Origin: Marinifilum_A sediminis
GTDB taxonomy: Bacteria; Bacteroidota; Bacteroidia; Bacteroidales; Marinifilaceae
NCBI GenBank assembly: GCA_947496465.1
Contig: CANMCX010000011.1
Location: 62,001-126,000 of the forward strand
Direction of reading: 5' to 3'
DNA: 64,000 nt
Of this stretch, positions 17,153 to 26,068 are shown piece by piece. The notes beneath the pieces are model-generated. The model was not told the origin of the DNA, searched no databases, and saw only the letters and a program-made list of their open reading frames with translations. The stretch's first letter is position 1. Each line of letters opens with the position of its first letter. The position numbers were made by a program, and so were the translations under genes.

Positions 17153-17560
17153 ATGATAAAATATCACTCTAAAATTGGAACAGGAATTCTTATTTTTTTG
17201 ATTGGAATTTTAGGTGGTTTAACCGTAATTACGATATACTACGAAGCTTGGCTTGGTGTAGTAATTATAGGTTCAGTAGGGGTATTTATAGGCTATATCT
17301 TCTCTTCAACCCAATATATTATTCATGATCAGATATTGAATATCAAAAGTGGATTTGTAGTTAATATTTCTATTCAGATTAGTGCAATTAAAAGTGTTAC
17401 CAAGAGCCGTAACCCGATTAGTTCTCCCGCCAATTCTTTCGATAGAATTGAGATTAGATACAATAAGTATGATACGATATTAATCTCGCCTAGAAATCAA
17501 AAAGTATTTATTCAGGATTTGAAAGAAGCTAATCCAAGTATTGAGCTGAAAGGTTTTTAG
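17153..17560 (+). CDS. Small membrane protein with PH-like domain
   Basis: A 135-residue protein. Two hydrophobic segments fill about residues 8-52, followed by a C-terminal beta-rich part (SGFVVNISIQISAIKSVTKS, then ILISPRNQKVFIQDLKEANP) that resembles the small bacterial PH domains found in YdbT/DUF304-like proteins. These domains sit at the inner membrane; no reaction is known. It lies after the tRNA-Phe terminator and is convergent with the S41 peptidase. The PH assignment is by pattern and moderately sure. Confidence 0.7.
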   Translation: MIKYHSKIGTGILIFLIGILGGLTVITIYYEAWLGVVIIGSVGVFIGYIFSSTQYIIHDQILNIKSGFVVNISIQISAIKSVTKSRNPISSPANSFDRIEIRYNKYDTILISPRNQKVFIQDLKEANPSIELKGF

Positions 17561-17609
17561 TAAAGCAATTAGAATAAATTATTCATTTACTCAAACCTCA
17601 TTTGCTTAT

Positions 17610-18911
17610 TTAATTCGCATCAATTAACTCTTCTAATCCTTTTTTCTTGAATTCTCTTTCGGTAGTTGATAAAGACTTTGCAGCAGTTATAACAGGGAAA
17701 CTTCCTTGATTGATATATTCAAGAGCTGCCCTAAAGTTAGATTCGTCTAGATCTCCAAAATCATGGCTCAAATCATCTGAAATTTCGTAATCTACAGAAA
17801 TGCCTTCAAAATAATTTCCTTCATCATTGGCATTTGTAATTGAAAAACTAATTGGAACAATTGCTAAATCATATTTGGGTTCTTCAAAAACATACATGCC
17901 TACAGGTTTTCCATGGGTTGTACTTCCTATCAGTATTACATTTTCCTCTCCTAAGTATGGCTTAAGACCATTAATTACCATTTCGCTTGCCGAAGCTGTT
18001 GATGAGGTGGTAATGATAAATACTCTGTTGAAATCATATGCTGATGATTGATCGTAGAAAGCCTCTGTGAAATCTTCATTTGTTTTACTTTCGTTATGAA
18101 AGGTTTTAGAGTAGATTTCACCCTGAAAGATATTTCCTGTGATTAAACCTGCTAGTTGGTTCGATATATATGTACTTCCACCGCCATTATATCTAAGATC
18201 AAGAACTAATTCATCAGCACTATTTGCTTTGAAATAATCAAAAGCTTCATTTAAGTCATCTTCAGAACTTCCAATAAAACTGTCGAATGCTAGATAAGCC
18301 ACTTTATTTCCTTCATATTCGATTACTTCTCTTTTTAAAACAGAATTTTGATCCAATTCAATCTGATTTGCTGAGAATTCCTTTTTTTCACCCAAATCAT
18401 TTTCAAAAACGAAATTACCCGAAGTTTTATCTAACTCGTTAAGAACTTGATCGTCGGTTAAGTCTGAAATCATATTGCCATTTAATTCCATTAATTTCCA
18501 GCCTCTGGTAATTCCTTCTTTTACCAAAGGAGATTCACTAAATATCAACTTCACCCTAAGCTCGTCATTTTGATCATATTTAAATGCCAATCCATAACCT
18601 GTATAAGTTCCATTTTCAAAATATGCAAGTAACTCTTCTAAATTGGCAATATAACTCCATCGATCTTTTGAGGAAAGTAAATTTTCAAAGTATTTATTAA
18701 CTGAGGAGTAGTCATCTGAATTAAGGTTTGGAATTTCATCATTCCATAAATACCATTCGTTCATTGTTTTATCAATGGTTTCGAAAATGCTTACATCATC
18801 ACCTCTGTTAAAGCTGTTGTTGTCATCGTCACTGCAAGAATATAGAGTAAATAATGAAAAAATGATTAGAATTAAATATCGAACTGACTTATTGGAAAGA
18901 ATATGTGTCAT
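17610..18911 (-). CDS. S41 family peptidase, lipoprotein
   Basis: Envelope serine protease of the C-terminal processing peptidase family, 433 residues. The signal peptide ends in a lipobox TLYSC (Cys at about residue 26) followed by acidic SDDDNN, a usual start for a Bacteroidota outer-membrane lipoprotein. The catalytic region is LDLRYNGGGST, then SSTASASE with the nucleophile Ser, and THGKPVG with the general-base Lys. A PDZ-like stretch around residues 105-170 (GYGLAFKYD...WKLMELNGNMI) precedes it. The gene is monocistronic. Its substrate is not evident. Confidence 0.88.
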   Translation of the reverse strand: MTHILSNKSVRYLILIIFSLFTLYSCSDDDNNSFNRGDDVSIFETIDKTMNEWYLWNDEIPNLNSDDYSSVNKYFENLLSSKDRWSYIANLEELLAYFENGTYTGYGLAFKYDQNDELRVKLIFSESPLVKEGITRGWKLMELNGNMISDLTDDQVLNELDKTSGNFVFENDLGEKKEFSANQIELDQNSVLKREVIEYEGNKVAYLAFDSFIGSSEDDLNEAFDYFKANSADELVLDLRYNGGGSTYISNQLAGLITGNIFQGEIYSKTFHNESKTNEDFTEAFYDQSSAYDFNRVFIITTSSTASASEMVINGLKPYLGEENVILIGSTTHGKPVGMYVFEEPKYDLAIVPISFSITNANDEGNYFEGISVDYEISDDLSHDFGDLDESNFRAALEYINQGSFPVITAAKSLSTTEREFKKKGLEELIDAN

Positions 18912-19121
18912 AAATCTGATTTTTTAGTATTTAATAGTAAGATTGTATGAATAACAAAAATCATACCTTGTTTAATTTTAAACGAACAAAGTAAAGCTCT
19001 ATTGTTTGAGAAAGTGAATAATGTATTTGTAAACGATCTAAATAAGGGGTGAAAAAATTGATTTTGAATTGATTTGAGTATTCGGTCATTGTGAAGTTGA
19101 ATTTCATTTGTCTGAAATAAT

Positions 19122-19151
19122 TTTGCAAAGTAGGATTTTTATTTACTTTTG
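19122..19151 (+). promoter_or_regulatory. Promoter of the third tRNA-Phe gene
   Basis: TTTG at 19122-19125, an 18-base spacer and TACTTTTG at 19144-19151, 16 bases before the tRNA. The -7 box is identical to that of the first tRNA-Phe unit. Confidence 0.75.
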
Positions 19152-19167
19152 TAGCACCAAAACAAAG

Positions 19168-19240
19168 GGTACCATAGCTCAGTTGGTAGAGCAATGGACT
19201 GAAAATCCATGTGTCCCTGGTTCGATTCCAGGTGGTACCA
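19168..19240 (+). tRNA. tRNA-Phe copy 3 (anticodon GAA)
   Basis: Identical to copy 2 over 73 nt, with acceptor stem GGTACCA/TGGTACC and anticodon GAA at 19201-19203; no encoded CCA. It has its own promoter and terminator, 2.1 kb from the first pair. The remaining DNA of the 18912-19489 gap is AT-rich without recognisable genes. Confidence 0.96.
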
Positions 19241-19242
19241 CG

Positions 19243-19272
19243 AAAAAACCGATCGAATGATCGGTTTTTTTT
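19243..19272 (+). terminator. Terminator of tRNA-Phe copy 3
   Basis: Twelve-base perfect arms AAAAAACCGATC and GATCGGTTTTTT around the tetraloop GAAT, then further T, 2 bases after the tRNA. Confidence 0.9.
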
Positions 19273-19489
19273 GTTTTATACCGAAGCTATTTTTCTCAAA
19301 TTGTAGATTTTCACAACACTTATTTCAATAAATTTTTGTTTGAGATTGAACAAATTTCAAAAAGCAAACGTTTTCGATCTAAAATAAAGACTTTCAATCC
19401 TCTAAGTTCTTTTTTTATTACAATTATTAGGATATTTTTGCAAGACTTAGATATAGAATAACAGAATATTAGATATAAAATACTTCGAA

Positions 19490-21019
19490 ATGACAGATAA
19501 TAAGAAAGCTTTATTGATGATCCTTGATGGATGGGGAATTGGTGACAAATCAAACTCTGATGTAATTTCATCTGTGGCAACTCCATACATGGATAGTTTA
19601 TTGGAAACTTACCCAAATTCTCAGTTGCAAGCGGCAGGTAGATTTGTAGGTTTGCCTGAAGGACAAATGGGAAACTCTGAAGTTGGACACTTAAATATTG
19701 GTGCAGGTCGTGTTGTTTATCAGGATTTGGTAAAAATCAACATGGCTGTAGAGCAAGATACTTTGAAAGATAATGAGCAAGTTGTTAAGGCATTTACTTA
19801 TGCCAAAGAAAATAACAAGAAAGTTCATTTGATCGGTTTGATTGGTGATGGTGGTGTACACTCTTTAAGTTCACATGCAATTGCTCTTTGCGATGCAGCT
19901 CAGGCTTTCGGATTGAATGATGTATTTGTTCACGGTTTAACTGATGGACGTGATACTGATCCTAAATCTGGTTTGGGATTTGTGAAGACTTTTTCAGAAG
20001 CAATCGAAAAAACGGGTTCTGCTAAGTTTGCTTCTATCATTGGTCGTTACTACGGAATGGATAGAGACACCAACTGGGATAGAGTAAAATTAGCTTACGA
20101 TTTATATACAAAGGGAGAAGGAAAGGCTACAACAAGTGCAATTGCTGCAATGGAAGAATCATATGCAGAAGGTGTAACTGACGAGTTCATTAAACCAGCT
20201 GTTATGGTTGACGCTAATGGAGCACCAGTAGCAAAAATTGAAAAAGGTGATGTTGTAATCTGTTTCAACTTCCGTACAGATCGTTTGCGTCAGATGACAA
20301 CCGTATTTACTCAGGAAAACATTACTGATTTTGGCATGCAAACCATGGATGTAGAATGGTACACCATGACTTGTTACAATGCGAACTTTAAAGGTGTTAA
20401 TGTAATCTACGATAAGGATAATGTTAAAAACACAATGGGTGAGGTTGTTGCAAATGCAGGTAGAAAGCAAATTCGTATTGCTGAAACTGAAAAATATGCT
20501 CACGTAACATTTTTCTTCTCTGGAGGACAGGAAGCTGAATTCGAAGGAGAGAGCCGACTGTTGGTTGCTTCGCCTAAAGTAGCAACTTACGATTTACAAC
20601 CAGAAATGTCGGCTCCAGCTGTTGCTGATAAAATTACTGCTGAATTGAATGCTAAATCTGCTGATTTTGTTTGTTTGAACTTTGCAAATGGCGATATGGT
20701 AGGTCACACAGGTGTTTACGAAGCGATCTCAAAAGCTGTTCAGGCTGTTGATAATTGTGCAAAGCAAGTTGTGGAAGCTGCAAAAGCTAATGGTTACGAT
20801 GTAATTATTATTGCAGATCACGGGAATGCTGATTTTGCCGTAAATGCTGATGGTTCACCAAATACTGCTCACTCATTAAATCCTGTTCCATGTATTTGGG
20901 TTACTGAAAATCCAAAAGAATTGGACAATGGTATTCTTGCCGATGTTGCTCCAACTTTATTGGATATCATGGGAATTGAGAAGCCTGAGGATATGACAGG
21001 AAAATCGTTGATAAAATAA
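19490..21019 (+). CDS. gpmI: 2,3-bisphosphoglycerate-independent phosphoglycerate mutase
   Basis: Interconverts 3- and 2-phosphoglycerate in glycolysis in the cytoplasm with two manganese ions. Length 509 residues is typical. The first metal site is LMILDGWGIGDKS, the phospho-Ser is in GQMGNSEVGHLNIGAG (about residue 62), the substrate region is HGLTDGRDTDP, and the second metal cluster is IIADHGNADFA. A -7-like TATTTTTG lies at 19433-19440. A strong terminator follows at 21043, so it is a single-gene unit. Codon use is visibly more biased than in its neighbours, as expected for a highly expressed gene. Confidence 0.97.
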   Translation: MTDNKKALLMILDGWGIGDKSNSDVISSVATPYMDSLLETYPNSQLQAAGRFVGLPEGQMGNSEVGHLNIGAGRVVYQDLVKINMAVEQDTLKDNEQVVKAFTYAKENNKKVHLIGLIGDGGVHSLSSHAIALCDAAQAFGLNDVFVHGLTDGRDTDPKSGLGFVKTFSEAIEKTGSAKFASIIGRYYGMDRDTNWDRVKLAYDLYTKGEGKATTSAIAAMEESYAEGVTDEFIKPAVMVDANGAPVAKIEKGDVVICFNFRTDRLRQMTTVFTQENITDFGMQTMDVEWYTMTCYNANFKGVNVIYDKDNVKNTMGEVVANAGRKQIRIAETEKYAHVTFFFSGGQEAEFEGESRLLVASPKVATYDLQPEMSAPAVADKITAELNAKSADFVCLNFANGDMVGHTGVYEAISKAVQAVDNCAKQVVEAAKANGYDVIIIADHGNADFAVNADGSPNTAHSLNPVPCIWVTENPKELDNGILADVAPTLLDIMGIEKPEDMTGKSLIK

Positions 21020-21042
21020 CAGATTGTAACTGTATATAAAAC

Positions 21043-21081
21043 ATTCCGTATTATCTTTGCGCGATAATACGGAATTTTTTT
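21043..21081 (+). terminator. Terminator of gpmI
   Basis: Perfect 13-base arms ATTCCGTATTATC and GATAATACGGAAT with a 7-base loop and a T-run. Confidence 0.92.
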
Positions 21082-21118
21082 ATCAGCTTGGCTGGTATAA
21101 TTTTAAAAGCAGGAAATA

Positions 21119-21703
21119 GTGTTACAGATAGGGAAAGCCATAGTAAGTCTTGATGTGATTGAAAAGAAATTCATTTGCGATTTCGGCAAATGTAAAGGTG
21201 CATGTTGTATCGAAGGAGATTCAGGCGCACCTTTAGACGAGGAAGAAAAAGCAATTCTTGAAGAAATCTATCCAGATATTAAAGAATATCTTACTGAAAA
21301 AGGAATTGAGGAGATTGAGAAGCAGGGTACTTCAGTGATTGATTCTGATGACGACTTGGTTACTCCCATTATTAATGATAAGGAATGTGTTTACACCATT
21401 TTTGAAAATGGATCTGCTTTATGCGGTATCGAAAAGGCGTATCTCGATGGAAAAATAAAATATCGCAAACCAATTTCATGTTCTTTATATCCAATCAGAA
21501 TTGACAAATATGCCGAATTTGATGCGGTAAATTATAACAAATGGGACATTTGTAAACCTGCTCGCGAATTGGGATTTAAGAATGGTACGCCTGTCTATAA
21601 ATTTTTAAAAGAGCCATTGATTCGTAAATATGGAGAAGATTGGTATAAAGAATTGGAATATGCAGCAGAGAATATTGGTGAAATCATGAAAATTAGAAAA
21701 TAG
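21119..21703 (+). CDS. DUF3109 family protein
   Basis: A 194-residue cytoplasmic protein of the DUF3109 family, common in Bacteroidota and without a known function. Conserved Cys residues lie at the N-terminus (FICDFGKCKGACCIEGD), in the middle (KECVYTIFENGSALCGIEK) and in CSLYPIR and WDICKPA, an arrangement that could bind a metal or iron-sulfur cluster. Translation seems to begin at GTG (MLQIGKAIVSLDVIEKKF); no ATG lies nearby upstream. A terminator follows at 21729. Confidence 0.82.
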   Translation: MLQIGKAIVSLDVIEKKFICDFGKCKGACCIEGDSGAPLDEEEKAILEEIYPDIKEYLTEKGIEEIEKQGTSVIDSDDDLVTPIINDKECVYTIFENGSALCGIEKAYLDGKIKYRKPISCSLYPIRIDKYAEFDAVNYNKWDICKPARELGFKNGTPVYKFLKEPLIRKYGEDWYKELEYAAENIGEIMKIRK

Positions 21704-21728
21704 CTAATTTTAAAGAGATATAAAGGAG

Positions 21729-21758
21729 AACAGCGATCGAAAGGTCGCTGTTTTTTTT
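21729..21758 (+). terminator. Terminator of the DUF3109 gene
   Basis: Ten-base arms AACAGCGATC and GGTCGCTGTT (one G-T pair) with a GAAA tetraloop and eight further T. Confidence 0.92.
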
Positions 21759-21876
21759 ATGCTAATTGTTTAGTAGGTTGGATTTTGTAAATAATTCTTA
21801 AATCTCATATATAAATTCTCACGATCTATTGTATATTTACCTTCCAATTTATTTAAATACAATAAACACACTTAAT

Positions 21877-23250
21877 ATGGAGAATATTAAAGCATATATT
21901 GAAGAGAATCAGGAGAGATTCCTGGAAGAATTATTTGAATTAATTCGAATTCCTTCTATTAGCTCAATTGAAGCGAATAAGCCTGACATGTACAAAGCAG
22001 CAGAATGCTGGAAGAAACTGATGTTGGATGCTGGTGCCGATAAAGCTGTTGTAATGGAAACTGAAGGTAACCCTGTTACTTATGGTGAGAAAATTATCGA
22101 TCCAAACCTACCAACAGTAATGGTTTATGGTCACATGGATGTTATGCCGGTTGATCCTATCGAACTTTGGGATACTGATCCTTTTGAGCCAGTAATTAAA
22201 GATGGTAAAATTTGGGCTCGTGGTGCTGATGATGATAAAGGACAAGCTTTCATGCACGCGAAGGCTTTTGAATATATGGTGAAGAATGATTGCCTTCCAT
22301 GTAACGTGAAGTTTATGATTGAAGGTGAAGAAGAGGTTGGATCTCCAAATCTCCCTAAGTTCTGTGAAGATAACAAAGAGATGTTACAAGCTGATGTAAT
22401 TTTGGTATCTGATACAGGAATGATTGCTCCTGATATCCCATCGATTACTACAGGTCTTCGTGGTTTAATGTATTGGGAAGTTGAAGTAACTGGTCCTAAT
22501 CGTGATCTTCATTCAGGATTATTTGGTGGTGCTGTAGCTAATCCAATCAACGTATTGGCTAAAATGATTACTCAAATGGTTGATGATAATGGTCACATTA
22601 CCATTCCTGGATTTTACGATGATGTTATCGAAGTTACTGCTGAAGAAAGAGCAATGATGGCTGAAGCACCATTTAATGAGGAAGAATACAAAAAAGCTAT
22701 TGATGTGAAAGCATTGGCAGGTGAAAAAGGATTTTCTCCTTCAGAGCATACTGGTATCCGTCCATCATTCGATATTTGTGGTATTTGGGGTGGTTACATT
22801 GGGGAAGGTGCTAAAACTGTACTTCCTTCAAAAGCTCACGCTAAGATTTCTACTCGTTTGGTTCCTAACCAAAACTGGGAAAAGATTTCTGTTCTTTTCA
22901 AAGAGCATTTCGAAGCTATTGCTCCAGATTGTGTTAAAGTTGAGGTTACTCCATTGCATGGTGGTCAGGGATATGTTTGTCCTATCGATTTCCCAGCATA
23001 TATTGCAGCTGAAAAAGCTTATACTGAAGTTTATGGTAAGCGTCCGGTTCCTGTACGTTCAGGTGGATCTATTCCAATCATTTCTTCTTTCGAAGAGATT
23101 TTAGGAATCAAATCAGTATTAATGGGATTCGGTTTGGAAAGTGATGCAATTCATTCACCAAACGAAAATTATCCATTGGAGCAGTTTTTCAACGGAATCA
23201 ACACAATTCCTTTGTTCTACAAGCACTATGCTGAATTGTTGAAAAAGTAA
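21877..23250 (+). CDS. M20 family dipeptidase
   Basis: Zinc dipeptidase of the CNDP/PepV-like branch of M20, 457 residues from the ATG at 21877. That start gives MENIKAYIEENQERFLEEL, the usual family N-terminus; the frame is open further upstream but without family similarity. Metal ligands are visible in MVYGHMDVMP, ARGADDDKGQ and EGEEEVGSPN, the lid domain has DLHSGLFGG, and a late His is in ESDAIHSPNENY. No signal peptide, so it is cytoplasmic and would split dipeptides brought in by uptake. It lies just before the murein island but ends in its own terminator. Confidence 0.92.
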   Translation: MENIKAYIEENQERFLEELFELIRIPSISSIEANKPDMYKAAECWKKLMLDAGADKAVVMETEGNPVTYGEKIIDPNLPTVMVYGHMDVMPVDPIELWDTDPFEPVIKDGKIWARGADDDKGQAFMHAKAFEYMVKNDCLPCNVKFMIEGEEEVGSPNLPKFCEDNKEMLQADVILVSDTGMIAPDIPSITTGLRGLMYWEVEVTGPNRDLHSGLFGGAVANPINVLAKMITQMVDDNGHITIPGFYDDVIEVTAEERAMMAEAPFNEEEYKKAIDVKALAGEKGFSPSEHTGIRPSFDICGIWGGYIGEGAKTVLPSKAHAKISTRLVPNQNWEKISVLFKEHFEAIAPDCVKVEVTPLHGGQGYVCPIDFPAYIAAEKAYTEVYGKRPVPVRSGGSIPIISSFEEILGIKSVLMGFGLESDAIHSPNENYPLEQFFNGINTIPLFYKHYAELLKK

Positions 23251-23273
23251 TTTGTTAAATTGCTATAAATTAA

Positions 23274-23303
23274 GGGCATTTCCATGTGAAATGCCTTTTT
23301 TTT
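23274..23303 (+). terminator. Terminator of the M20 dipeptidase gene
   Basis: Eight-base perfect arms GGCATTTC and GAAATGCC, loop CATGT, followed by eight T. Confidence 0.9.
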
Positions 23304-23440
23304 GTTGCAAATCAAATTTTGGTATGATAACTTTGCATTCTGCTAATAAGGTTAGGGAATTCTTTATGTGATTGCAAAAATATTTATTATATTACATTGA
23401 ATTATAATGATAATTTCGATCAAAAGTCTTTCTAACCTTG

Positions 23441-23466
23441 AATTTAGCTAAAACAATAGCTAAATT
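23441..23466. repeat. Perfect inverted repeat in the regulator's upstream region
   Basis: Ten-base arms AATTTAGCTA and TAGCTAAATT separated by AAACAA, about 105 bases before the GntR start. No T-run follows. It could be an operator or an RNA hairpin. Confidence 0.5.
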
Positions 23467-23561
23467 AGTAATGTATAAAATTGGATGATTTAGTAACGTT
23501 TTTTGTGTGGAAAGTTTGTGTACTAAGATGTAAAACGTTAGAATCGGACAGCTTGAAGTAA

Positions 23562-23574
23562 ATTTGTATTACAT
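23562..23574. promoter_or_regulatory. Putative GntR operator over the regulator's own start
   Basis: ATTTGTATTACAT, which reads ATGTAATACAAAT on the other strand and matches 12 of 13 bases of the sites at 26242 and 48464. It overlaps the -7-like TAAATTTG and the ATG, a position suited to autorepression. Confidence 0.55.
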
Positions 23575-24289
23575 GGATGAAATTTTTGGAAAAATAGGTA
23601 CGGCTCAAACATTAAGTCAAAAAATCGAACGCCGAATCGAAGAAGCAATAAGACAAAAGAAGTTATTGGTTGGAACCAAATTACCTTCTGAGCGAGAATT
23701 GTGTGAAATGTTTGCTGTTAGTCGAACTGCTCTTCGCGAGGCTTTAAGAAGATTGAGTGCTCGAGGATTGATTCAAATCAAAAAAGGTAGTGGAATGTTC
23801 GTAAGCGAACTGAAAGTTGAAGATGCAATAGAATCTTTAAACTTGTACTACGATTTAAGTTTCGATAGTGACCTGATTTCTCAAATTATTGAAGTTAGAA
23901 GAGTATTTGAACCAGAAATAGCTAGAATTGCAGCCCTAAATAGAACAGATGAAGATTTGGCTGTATTAAATAAAAATATAACTGATCTGGCAGATTGTGA
24001 TCCAGATAATACACAGTTAGAAGCTGATATCATCAATAAGTTTCACTTAAATGTTGCCAAAGCGACTGGTAATAAGGTGATGATTATTTCAATGGAGCCG
24101 ATTTATTCATTGTTACCTAGAATGCGTAATTTAATTTATGCCAATGTGGATGGTGAAAAAGATTTTACTGTAAAAGCACATCGTTCCATTTTTGAAGCCA
24201 TTCGAGATAAAAATGGAGATTCTGCCTATAAGGAAATGGCACTTCAAATCGATCGTACTTTAGAAATATATACTCAGCACTTAAAGTAA
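23573..24289 (+). CDS. GntR/FadR (FCD) family transcriptional regulator
   Basis: DNA-binding regulator of 238 residues. The N-terminal winged helix has LPSERELCEMFAVSRTALREALRRLSARGLIQIKKGSGMFV (helix-turn-helix in its centre, quoted in part: SRTALREALRRL). The C-terminal all-helical FCD domain has EVRRVFEPEIARIAA and the conserved His in FHLNVAKATGN, which binds a metal and a small acid or sugar acid effector. I chose the ATG at 23573 (MDEIFGKIG); a TTG three codons earlier is possible. The murQ-murK genes face it across a shared terminator, and matching operator-like sites appear upstream of the island's operons, so it is probably the local repressor of murein-sugar catabolism. The effector is unknown; a MurNAc- or GlcNAc-derived phosphate is a guess. 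Confidence 0.9.
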   Translation: MDEIFGKIGTAQTLSQKIERRIEEAIRQKKLLVGTKLPSERELCEMFAVSRTALREALRRLSARGLIQIKKGSGMFVSELKVEDAIESLNLYYDLSFDSDLISQIIEVRRVFEPEIARIAALNRTDEDLAVLNKNITDLADCDPDNTQLEADIINKFHLNVAKATGNKVMIISMEPIYSLLPRMRNLIYANVDGEKDFTVKAHRSIFEAIRDKNGDSAYKEMALQIDRTLEIYTQHLK

Positions 24290-24309
24290 GATTAAATTGA
24301 GTGGATGTG

Positions 24310-24348
24310 AAAAGCGGAGTTTGAAAATTAGTTTCAGACTCCGCTTTT
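24310..24348. terminator. Bidirectional terminator between gntR and murQ
   Basis: Seventeen-base arms at 24310-24326 and 24332-24348, with one G-T pair and loop ATTAG. A-rich and T-rich ends on both sides serve both convergent genes. Confidence 0.88.
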
Positions 24349-24370
24349 CGTATTTATGTGCGTGTGGTAC

Positions 24371-25207
24371 TTATGCTTTTCTATATGCTTCAATTGCCTT
24401 TTTTACTGAACCATGTTCAAGTAATAAACCTTTCGAGGATTCTTTGTCAAGTTTTAATTCTTCCATAATCATTAAGGTACCTCTCTCAACTAGTTTTTTA
24501 TTGGTTAGTTGCATGTTAACCATTTTGTTTCCTTTAACTCTGCCCAGTTTTATCATCAAACTGGTAGTAATCATATTTAGGATTAATTTTTGAGCGGTTC
24601 CAGCTTTTAACCTGGTGCTTCCAGTAACGAATTCAGGTCCTACAATGGCTTCGATTACAATTTCAGCCTCTTTCGAAACAGGTGCCTCTGGATTGCAGGT
24701 AATACAAGCAGTTAGTAGACCATGTTCACGAGCTTTTTTTACACCGCCAATTACATAAGGAGTTGTTCCTGATGCAGCAATTCCTAATACCGAATCATTA
24801 TCGTTAATGTCATAATTTTGAAGTTCTGCCCATGCTTTTTCAGGATCATCTTCAGCAGATTCAACAGCACTTCTTAATGCTTTTTCTCCTCCTGCTATCA
24901 AACCAATAACGATATTGGCGGGAACTCCAAAAGTAGGAGGAAGTTCTGAAGCATCAAGAACGCCAAGTCTTCCACTAGTTCCTGCACCTAGATAAAATAA
25001 TCTTCCACCCGATTTAATTCGATCAATTAAAAGACTAACGAATTTTTCTATGGCAGGAATAGCTTTGTTAACTGCCAAATGAATTTGACCATCCTCTTGA
25101 TTAATTCCAAGAAGTAATTCGTTTACCGACATCTTCTCCAGATCAGAAAAATTTGATGGTGCTTCTGTTATTTTGTTATTGGTTTTCTTATTTGGTGTTT
25201 TATTCAT
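24371..25207 (-). CDS. murQ: N-acetylmuramic acid 6-phosphate etherase
   Basis: Cleaves the lactyl ether of MurNAc-6-phosphate to give GlcNAc-6-phosphate and D-lactate in the cytoplasm, the committed step of MurNAc catabolism. The 278 residues show the SIS sugar-phosphate fold with LGAGTSGRLGVLDASELPPTFG (quoted in part: GAGTSGRLGVLDASE), GIAASGTTPYV and GPEFVTGSTRLKAGTAQK. The Glu of DASELPP and the AEDD segment correspond to the catalytic acids of E. coli MurQ. It starts 10 bases after the kinase gene, forming a murK-murQ operon like that of other MurNAc users. Confidence 0.95.
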   Translation of the reverse strand: MNKTPNKKTNNKITEAPSNFSDLEKMSVNELLLGINQEDGQIHLAVNKAIPAIEKFVSLLIDRIKSGGRLFYLGAGTSGRLGVLDASELPPTFGVPANIVIGLIAGGEKALRSAVESAEDDPEKAWAELQNYDINDNDSVLGIAASGTTPYVIGGVKKAREHGLLTACITCNPEAPVSKEAEIVIEAIVGPEFVTGSTRLKAGTAQKLILNMITTSLMIKLGRVKGNKMVNMQLTNKKLVERGTLMIMEELKLDKESSKGLLLEHGSVKKAIEAYRKA

Positions 25208-25217
25208 GTTTCAAATC

Positions 25218-26048
25218 TTATTCTTCGATATGGAATTTAATCAAGCCTTCAAGCGGGCTCTTGATTATTTTGCCTAATTGTAGTTTCATTTGTTCAGCAA
25301 CTACATTTAATTCGTTTTTAAAATAGTATGCAACACTTCCTATAAAATGAATTGGAAGTGATGAATGATTATTATATTGATTGATGTTGCGTTCAAAAAA
25401 CCTGGTGAATTCTTCTTGAACTAAATTAGTTACATAAGAGTGTTCTATATTTTCGGAAAGAAAAACTGTAAACTGAGCCAAAAAACGGCTCGGTGCTTCT
25501 TCTCTGTATACTTTGTTAATAATATCAGCGTATTCTAAATCATGTTTTTTATAAAATGTTATAGTGATGTCTTCTGGGGCTACTCCTTTTAAAATGTCAG
25601 CAATCAGCCTTTTCCCAAGTACAGCGCCACTTCCTTCATCTCCTAAAATATATCCTAACGGACGAACATTGTGAATGATAGTTTCACCATCATAAAGGCA
25701 TGAATTTGATCCCGTCCCAATAATACACGCAATTCCTTTTTCTCTTCCACAAACCGATCTTGCGGCGGCTAAAATATCACTATGAATTTCGCTTGATGCA
25801 TGCGGAAATACTTTAAATAAGGCATCTTTTACTTTTTGTTTAGTGCCATCGGTAGCGCAACCTGCTCCATAGAAAAAGATTTGATCAATTGACTGAAATC
25901 TTTCAAGAGATTTAATATTCTCAATTATTGAATTGATGTCTTGATGAAAAGGGTTTATTCCTAAAGTTTGTACTTGTTTATGAATATGCCCTTCATTTAA
26001 AAGAATCCAATCCGTTTTTGTTGATCCGCTTTCCGCAATTAAAATCAT
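25218..26048 (-). CDS. murK: BadF-type MurNAc/GlcNAc kinase
   Basis: ASKHA-fold sugar kinase of 276 residues from the ATG at 26048 (MILIAESGSTKTDWILL, the phosphate-1 motif). The adenosine region has ACIIGTGSNSCLYDG and GYILGDEGSGAVLG. BadF/BcrA-type kinases of this size include human-like GlcNAc kinase and MurK, which phosphorylates MurNAc and GlcNAc at O6. Pairing with murQ 10 bases downstream makes MurK the best fit. The frame is open 12 codons upstream, but that extension has no kinase similarity and would run into the putative operator at 26069. Confidence 0.87.
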   Translation of the reverse strand: MILIAESGSTKTDWILLNEGHIHKQVQTLGINPFHQDINSIIENIKSLERFQSIDQIFFYGAGCATDGTKQKVKDALFKVFPHASSEIHSDILAAARSVCGREKGIACIIGTGSNSCLYDGETIIHNVRPLGYILGDEGSGAVLGKRLIADILKGVAPEDITITFYKKHDLEYADIINKVYREEAPSRFLAQFTVFLSENIEHSYVTNLVQEEFTRFFERNINQYNNHSSLPIHFIGSVAYYFKNELNVVAEQMKLQLGKIIKSPLEGLIKFHIEE

Positions 26049-26068
26049 ATGTTTTTTATTTTTATAAC

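Larger units (their letters stand above)
23251..23572. other. Intergenic region upstream of the GntR regulator
   Basis: No gene is seen. It holds the M20 terminator (23274-23303), a perfect inverted repeat (23441-23466), a second pair of inverted 9-mers TAACGTTTT and AAAACGTTA (23494-23502 and 23532-23540), and a -7-like TAAATTTG (23559-23566) that abuts the regulator start. The long AT-rich leader with paired repeats suggests regulated expression. Confidence 0.6.

Noticed and set aside
16910..17167. Open frames antisense to the first two tRNA-Phe genes
   Set aside because: They repeat with each tRNA copy because the tRNA sequence is duplicated, not because a protein is encoded.
16899..19240. 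tRNA-Phe repeats as possible attachment sites of an integrated element
   Set aside because: The DNA between them holds an ordinary PH-like gene and an S41 peptidase, with no integrase and no change in composition.
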